Below, piece after piece: positions 58,201-64,000 of a DNA stretch of 64,000 nt. The translations under genes were made by a program, and so were the position numbers. Numbering within the stretch: the first letter of the stretch is position 1; each line of letters begins with the position of its first letter. The DNA is from Branchiostoma floridae (lineage: Eukaryota > Chordata > Leptocardii > Amphioxiformes > Branchiostomatidae). The notes under the pieces were generated by a model, which had not been told where the DNA came from, searched no databases, and worked only from the letters and a program-made list of their open reading frames with translations. Location of the stretch: contig NC_049981.1 of the NCBI RefSeq assembly GCF_000003815.2, positions 4,568,770-4,632,769 of the forward strand, read 5' to 3'.

Positions 58201-58409
58201 AAAATACCCCATGCTTCCTCAGATACAACTTATTGACTCGTTTTCGCGGCTGTTCTAGACATCGATATAATGATCACGATATTGCAATATTTCATTTTAA
58301 GTTTTAATGTGGATAACATAGATAAGATTTTAAGTTGTGAGAATGTCTTAAAGGCTATAATTTGTGACTGATATTCGTCTCATTTTGATTTGTATGCTAA
58401 TAGGTTATT

Positions 58410-58835
58410 TTATAAAAAAATATGTAAATGAGGGAAGCATTGTTAACAATAGCGGTCTGTTTGCCAGATATGACACCTGAATCCCAAGTCAACTGGAAGG
58501 AAAATCTGCCTGAGGACAGGATCGATCTGTGTGTGTTTGTCCCTGTTCGGCCAAGTAACAAAAATGTAACTCTGGCCACACGTAAATGACCCCTGTGCGT
58601 GACACGCATTCTGCTGGGCTGTGATCTGAGTGGTGAATTAGATGTAGATTAGGATTGACTTTCCGCCTAATCCAGAATGAGTCGCAACCCAGCGCTGACC
58701 ATGGTTGGAAACTGATTTGAAAAATATTCTGAAGGCAGCTTCGGATGTGGCGACCTTTTGTGGTCGTACATTGTGCTTTCTGGCTTAAAGCCTAGAAGAG
58801 GCCTCTTTATTCCCAAACATGATATACTGGCACAT
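58410..58835 (+). repeat. repeat block Q, copy 1
   Basis: Pairs with 59870-60245: GAGGGAAGC.TTGTTAACAA, GTCCCTGTTCGGCCAAGTAA, CACGCATTCTGCTGGGCTGT, GCGACCTTTTGTGGTCGTAC. Well conserved over about 360 bp. Confidence 0.9.
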
Positions 58836-59319
58836 TTTTTTTTTAGTTTAAAAAAACAACTTCAAACAGAGGAGTACTGCTAAACGTACGACAAATGATG
58901 TTAGTTTAGTAACAAGGGATAGGTAGTAATATTTTTTTTTTTTAATACTAGGTACACTAGTAGCAACGGGCCCTGCTTTGTGTGTCAAAAAGGCTGGGGA
59001 TATTTGTGTATTAGATTTTCTTCAAAACTCTAAATACCTACGTTTTGTAGAATTTAAGAAGCCCCCTCCCCCCTTCTCATCTTGTGTACTCCATTTTTAG
59101 GACCAGGCGACCACAAATACCCGACATCCCTTGCGATGTGGCTACATTTAACCTTACCTATTGGTACGTGGAACGCACAACTGTTCAATTGGCAGGACGA
59201 ACTCAGACAAAATACCACCGATTGAAAATCAAAACAAGACTTAAAATATGCTTTGTACAGAGTGGCAAACTGGTATATTGTTTTCATACTAGATGTGTGT
59301 GCTGTGATGATCAGAACAC

Positions 59320-59460
59320 CTTGTGTTGTCACCCACAGTGCCGTTGTTTCTGGACAGTCCCTGATTTTTCACATAATTGCCCTACAGGTGTTCCTACCTG
59401 TAGACGATCCAACCGCGGCCTCCATCCAAGTTTTCACACAATTTCCGCAATATCATCCTG
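59320..59460 (+). repeat. repeat block R, copy 1
   Basis: AGTGCCGTTGT..GGACAGTC and TACAGGTG.TCCTACCTG blocks recur at 60985-61115 and, more weakly, at 63465-63600. Confidence 0.65.
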
Positions 59461-59629
59461 GAATCTTAGGATGTGGTTGGGCAAGCTCTGCATATGACAG
59501 ATATAACCAGCAGAATATCATTTTCGCTAAGTAGTTCTAGGCAAGTTAAGGAATGAAACACAGTAAAACCCAAAAGTGGTAAAATTTTTCTACAAGACTT
59601 CTCCCCAGTCTTCTGAGGCTTATGGTAAA

Positions 59630-59790
59630 TGTCAGTGACGCGGGCGCGTAAAATCGTTCTGCATGTGACGGAAAAATTGTCTTGTACATATTCAACCTTT
59701 GTTATGTTTTCCTATTTAATCTAGCTGTTAAACCGACACCACGTTTTTCAACTTTTTCTCAAAAAGTCAGCTTGATATGCAGTTTCAATG
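59630..59790 (+). repeat. repeat block S, copy 1
   Basis: GTCAGTGACGCGGG.GC, ATTCAACCTTTGTTA and TTTCTCAAAA.. recur in order at 60255-60400. Confidence 0.7.
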
Positions 59791-59869
59791 ACATTAAGTG
59801 GTGAAAATGTCTTAAAGCTATAGTTTAGTACTGTCCCCCTGTCAGTTCGAGTAATATGCAGGCATCCTC

Positions 59870-60400
59870 TTTTTAAGATATTATGTAATTGAGGGAAGCC
59901 TTGTTAACAAGAGCGGTCTGTTTGCCAAACAGCTGCCAGAGGACAGGATCTGTGTGTTTTTGTCCCTGTTCGGCCAAGTAACAACAACGTAACACTGGCC
60001 ACACGTAAATGACCCCTGCGCGTGACACGCATTCTGCTGGGCTGTGATCTGAGTGTTGCATTAGATGTAGATTAGGATTGACTTTGCGCCTAATCCAAAA
60101 TGAGTCGCAAACCAGCGCTGACCAAGGTTTGAAACTGATCGGATGAATGTCCTGAAGGCAGCTTCGGACGTGGCGACCTTTTGTGGTCGTACATTGTGCT
60201 TTCTTGCTAGAAGCCTGCAAAAGGCCTCTTCATTCCCAAACACTATGCTGAAAATTTCAGTGACGCGGGAGCATAATCTTCATGCATGTGTCGGATAAAT
60301 TGTCCTGTATTCAACCTTTGTTAGGTATTCTTGTTGAATCTTGCTGTCATACTGACGCCAGGTTTGTCCACCCTTTCTCAAAATGCCAGCTTTTTATGTA
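59870..60400 (+). repeat. repeat blocks Q copy 2 and S copy 2
   Basis: Q copy 2 (59870-60245) is followed directly by S copy 2 (60255-60400), whereas copy 1 of S lies before Q copy 2. The units therefore alternate Q-R-S-Q-S along the sequence. Confidence 0.75.
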
Positions 60401-61196
60401 GTGTATATGATTTTCAAGGTCAATGAAAACTGATAGCTTCGCAATTACTCGCCTCCCACTTTGGATACCTTGCTGGGTACGAAAGGATAGAAAGGACCAA
60501 GTTGAAGACAAAGATACCATGAACCACACTGGACCTCAATCAAGTTTAGTTGTCTTGATGTTTAGAAAGGGCGTCTGTCAAATCTGGTGCGTCCTGGGCG
60601 TGTCAAGATTTTCACTTGCTCCGCTTGCATACAGATACAGTGAGTTCAATGACATCAATCACACGTCACTTCAGTGCACGTCGAAATGAAGCAGAGGGCA
60701 AAAAGGCGAGAGTCGGGGGCCGGCGTAAGTGGGGCCAGCTGGTTGTGGGGAGGGCGCGCGTAAGGCAGGCGGGGATCGGTAACTCTTCTTTGCGAAGCTT
60801 CTTTGAGCTGGTTTCCCAGGGTAGATGGGAAGGGGCAGAAGTAAATATGCAATAGACGGTAGAAACTCAAGGAAAATGTCTCAGATCTGGTAGATGAAAT
60901 ACATTTAAGACACACGGGAGAGTGTCCAACTGGCATGTTGTTTGCGTAGATATGATCTCATGTGTTGTACTTAACTGGACGCCATCTGTTGCCACCCTTA
61001 GTGCCGTTGTCTGCGGACAGTCTCGGACATTTTTTTCTGGATACATGGCCTGCAGGTGATCCTACCTGGCGACGTCTCAACTGACGTCTCGCTCCATGTT
61101 TTGCACGAACTTCCCGAAGTTTTTTTTTTCTTATCTCTAGCTGATGCTTTGAATACATGTACATGCACACCGACGCGGGTATTTCCACCTTCTTTT

Positions 61197-61745
61197 TACC
61201 TCCATGAAATGTCATGGAGGTTATATTTTACCCTGCGTTTGTGTGTCTGTGTGTTTGTGTGTAAACAAGATAACTCAAGAAAGGCTGATTGGATTGGTTT
61301 CATACTTGGTGTGTTGGTAGTGTGTGACAAAAGCTAGAAATTATTAGATTTTGGGCTCTGTAGCGGCTCCCCTTGGTACTGCAGCGCAACTTCCGGTTTT
61401 GCTATTTCGGTGTTCTGAACATGCTATGGTCACGATTTTTGAGTGTTAGATAGCTCTTGTGCTCAGGAAGAAATGACATAAGTTTGGGCCCCCTAGTTTT
61501 GGGATAGCAGGGGCATTTTTGTCAAAAACTTCTGAAGAGGATAACTCAAGAAGGGAACAACGGGTTTTCATGATTTTTGGTATGTAGGTACCTTACACAA
61601 TGTTGTACAAGATAAGATACTAATTATGCAAAATAGGAGTACATTTGCATAATTAATGAGAATATTCTATCATAGCCGTTTTTTCAATGTATCTCTTGTT
61701 TTTCATATTTTCAGAATTTTCTGCGTTTTAATGATTTTGAAGGTC
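61197..61745 (+). mobile_element. end of a dispersed element with ACCTCCATGAAATGTCATGG tip
   Basis: Starts with a palindromic tip, ACCTCCATGAAATGTCATGG with AGGT, followed by TTATATTTTACCC, (TGTG)n and AACAAGATAACTCAAGAA; the last phrase recurs at 61541 as GATAACTCAAGAAGGG. Common-looking interspersed repeat layout; no coding part. Confidence 0.4.
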
Positions 61746-61955
61746 AGTGACTAGAAAACTGACACATTTGAGGTGTAAATGCCTGTCAATCGAGAAGATG
61801 TTTCACGGTAGGAAGGGGTGTGAAACAAAAATATCCTCTATCATATTAGACCTCAATGTAGCTTGTATAGTTGTCTTCATGTATAAAAAGGACGGTTCGA
61901 CCAGCACCCTGACCTACAGTGCCCAGATTTTTAGTGGCGGCATGTCCAAACAAAC

Positions 61956-62375
61956 ATGAGTGAGTTGACTAGTCCTATCAATCACATCTTGCCTCAGTGC
62001 ACCTTGAAATAAGGGAAGGTCAAAAAGGGTCGTGTGAACGAGTAACATACCCTTCAGGCCAACAGACACTATGATATCTGGCCAATTATCAGTAATAAAT
62101 CTGCCAATATTGACTTTATGCTATAGTTCACAATGAGGGCCATTTTAACCATGTGCTGTCACGCAAGCGAACCTGGGAAACGTTTGAAAGGCAGAAATGG
62201 TCATGTGAACAATAAGCATGTCCTGAAGGCCGGAAGACTGCCTGATCATATCTGCAATATCTGTAATAAATATGTCAAATTTTAATTTTTACGATCGTCC
62301 ATAATTAGTGGTTGTCGCCACACGAAGTCAAGCATGCGGGCCTGGAAAACATCTGACTGACACATTGGACTGTTG
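61956..62375 (+). repeat. repeat block P, two tandem copies
   Basis: Two half-copies of the block at 56605: AAAGGGTCGTGTGAACGAGT..CCCTTCAGGCC and AGAAATGGTCATGTGAACAA..CCTGAAGGCC, each followed by ATATCTG..AGTAATAAAT and a CAC.C.AGTCAAGC-type end. Confidence 0.6.
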
Positions 62376-64000
62376 AAAAACAACATTAAAATCTCCGTTT
62401 GAGATTTTGTCAGCATGGGACTTGACGATATTTACCGGGGCGACGGTTGGTTTACTGGGGGTGGGGGGTTGGGTGGCATTGACTTTTTGTTTAGCCTGAA
62501 TGAGGGCATGACATACAAGAAATATTGTTTAAAACAGTCAAGATTTTCCCAGGAGAGCATGCTCCCGGACCCCTTACCATTACGTCAATAGAGTTCGCCC
62601 TTCCCTTAACAAATTTGCTGCCGCCACCTCTGTTCTGTGTTTCCACGTTCGAACGAAGATTACAAAGACCATACCATATCAGAAAATTGGTGCAATGTCA
62701 ATCCTGCGTGCGTAGGCACTTGCGGCTGTAATTTAAAATTGTGGGCCTGTTTTCAAAACGAAGGGGTGTCATCTTATATGCCAAATAAGTCTGTTCGAAG
62801 GTCTGCTTGGTTCATCTCAGATGAACTGTGCTGTGATTGGCTAGTTGCGGGCTCTCTACTGTATGTGACGTAGCATGATGGCGCGAAAATGTTTCGTCAA
62901 GTTTGTAGGTTGCCCAAAATAATTTGCGTTTTAAGATGATCAAAGCAGTCTTGGACCTTTTTCGGCAACGATATCGCTGAAAATGTACCCAATCTTGCTA
63001 AAATTTTTATTTTCCCCACATACTGCGGGGAATTGCGTTTATAGGGTCAAAAATGTCAGACGCCCCCCCCCACCCCCCACCCCCCCTCCTAGTAAGTTCG
63101 GCCTTCAGCCCTCTCTGGACAGCCTTGTCCTCGAAAACGCTGTATAATCTTTAGTTTAGGAGCGACGCCGATTCTAGATATGCTCCAGCAGGACTCCGTT
63201 GTGCGTAATTTGTTGACGCGCGCGTCTTGACACCCCGATCGTCTTCCCGTGAAACAACTACTGCTATATTGCTATTGCGATAAGGTTTATGTAACGAGAG
63301 AGATCGAGAGTATCTCATTTTTTTAAAATAAACTTTAGACATGTTAAACTGCCTAATACTACTCATAAACACCTCATATCTAGCATAAAGGTTTAGTACA
63401 TTTGAAATTACCACTTGTTAACGAATAGATATGACAGTTCGTGTTTTTATGATAAGGACGTGTTTTGCTGCCGCCCGTATTGCCGATGTTTGTGGACGGT
63501 CCCTGATTTTCTACAGACTTGATTTACAGGTCTTGGTTAAGACCCAACCGAAGTTCCCTTCATTCAGGCTTTGCAAAAATTAGTCCGCAACATACTATGT
63601 GTCTATCCAAAAATAATTGTCATATGTGTGGCATGAACCACTATTTACTTCCTGCACAACGGAATAAAAAGGTACGAGCTACAGTGCAGATGTACAGTAC
63701 GTCAGTACGTCAAACTGGACTTGATTAATTACTGTTGTCTATTCTGCCGGGCGTGTCGGCTACGTCCCAACCTGGCCTGCCCTCCCCCTAGGCAGCACAT
63801 AGGCTTTGTCAGCAACATACGATGTAGCTAACCAATCACAATCGTCGCTTGAGTGGTGTGTACGCCCATTTACGCCTGTACAACGGTACGGGATGGCACG
63901 AGCAACTAACTGTTAATAAAAAGAAACGTCACATTTGACTCATAACAATAGCGACGTTGTGGTGGTGACGTCGCAACTGAAGTTAGCCTTAACATACGAT
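62376..64000. other. non-coding DNA to the window end
   Basis: C-rich run at 63064-63090 and block R copy 3 at 63465-63600. No gene seen. Short open frames lack splice borders or any recognisable domain. Confidence 0.45.

Overview
This is a 64 kb window of animal nuclear DNA. Intron-rich genes with GT..AG borders sit in a dense mosaic of MITEs, decayed LINEs, minisatellites and a tyrosine-recombinase-type retroelement. Many short phase-compatible exons, a compact LamG-type protein and this repeat mix point to an invertebrate deuterostome, most likely amphioxus (Branchiostoma). The organism call is inference; no species-diagnostic marker was found. A 100-base run of N (21988-22087) shows it is an assembled scaffold.

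Region 1 (1-18 kb, + strand) is the 3' part of one large gene. I followed 22 exons (364-17978) that join in one frame for 1,052 residues plus a stop; the 5' end lies outside the window. The product begins with two alanine-rich helical exons resembling talin rod/I-LWEQ helices. It then passes into exon-encoded glutamine-rich QVKYQL/QVQYQG repeats, a Ser/Asp/Tyr-rich region, a duplicated basic module, an acidic linker, and an unrecognised helical C-terminal half. Its introns carry LINE scraps, a tRNA-like SINE, microsatellites and a 954-bp piggyBac-type MITE. Just past the stop codon lies a decayed tandem array that echoes the last coding segment.

Region 2 (18-27.7 kb) is intergenic: a hairpin locus, a second and truncated copy of the piggyBac-type MITE, and a satellite array of about 2.9 kb with 66-bp units.

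Region 3 (27.7-46.5 kb, - strand) holds two exon sets. Exons 46532-41854 encode a signal peptide plus a helical domain (143 aa). Exons 32572-27710 encode a LamG/concanavalin-A-like domain (229 codons, ending in a stop). They may be two genes or one secreted protein; phases allow either. Introns and the 9 kb between the sets are filled with antisense LINE pieces, a minisatellite in a Helentron-like frame, three families of inverted-repeat MITE, and a pair of inverted repeats of about 200 bp lying 4 kb apart.

Region 4 (46.9-55.4 kb) is a retroelement with split direct repeats, A1 - internal - B1 A2 - spacer - B2. It contains a frameshifted reverse transcriptase of the DIRS/Ngaro kind and is itself invaded by LINE fragments.

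Region 5 (55.4-64 kb) has no convincing gene. It is a patchwork of diverged duplicated blocks.
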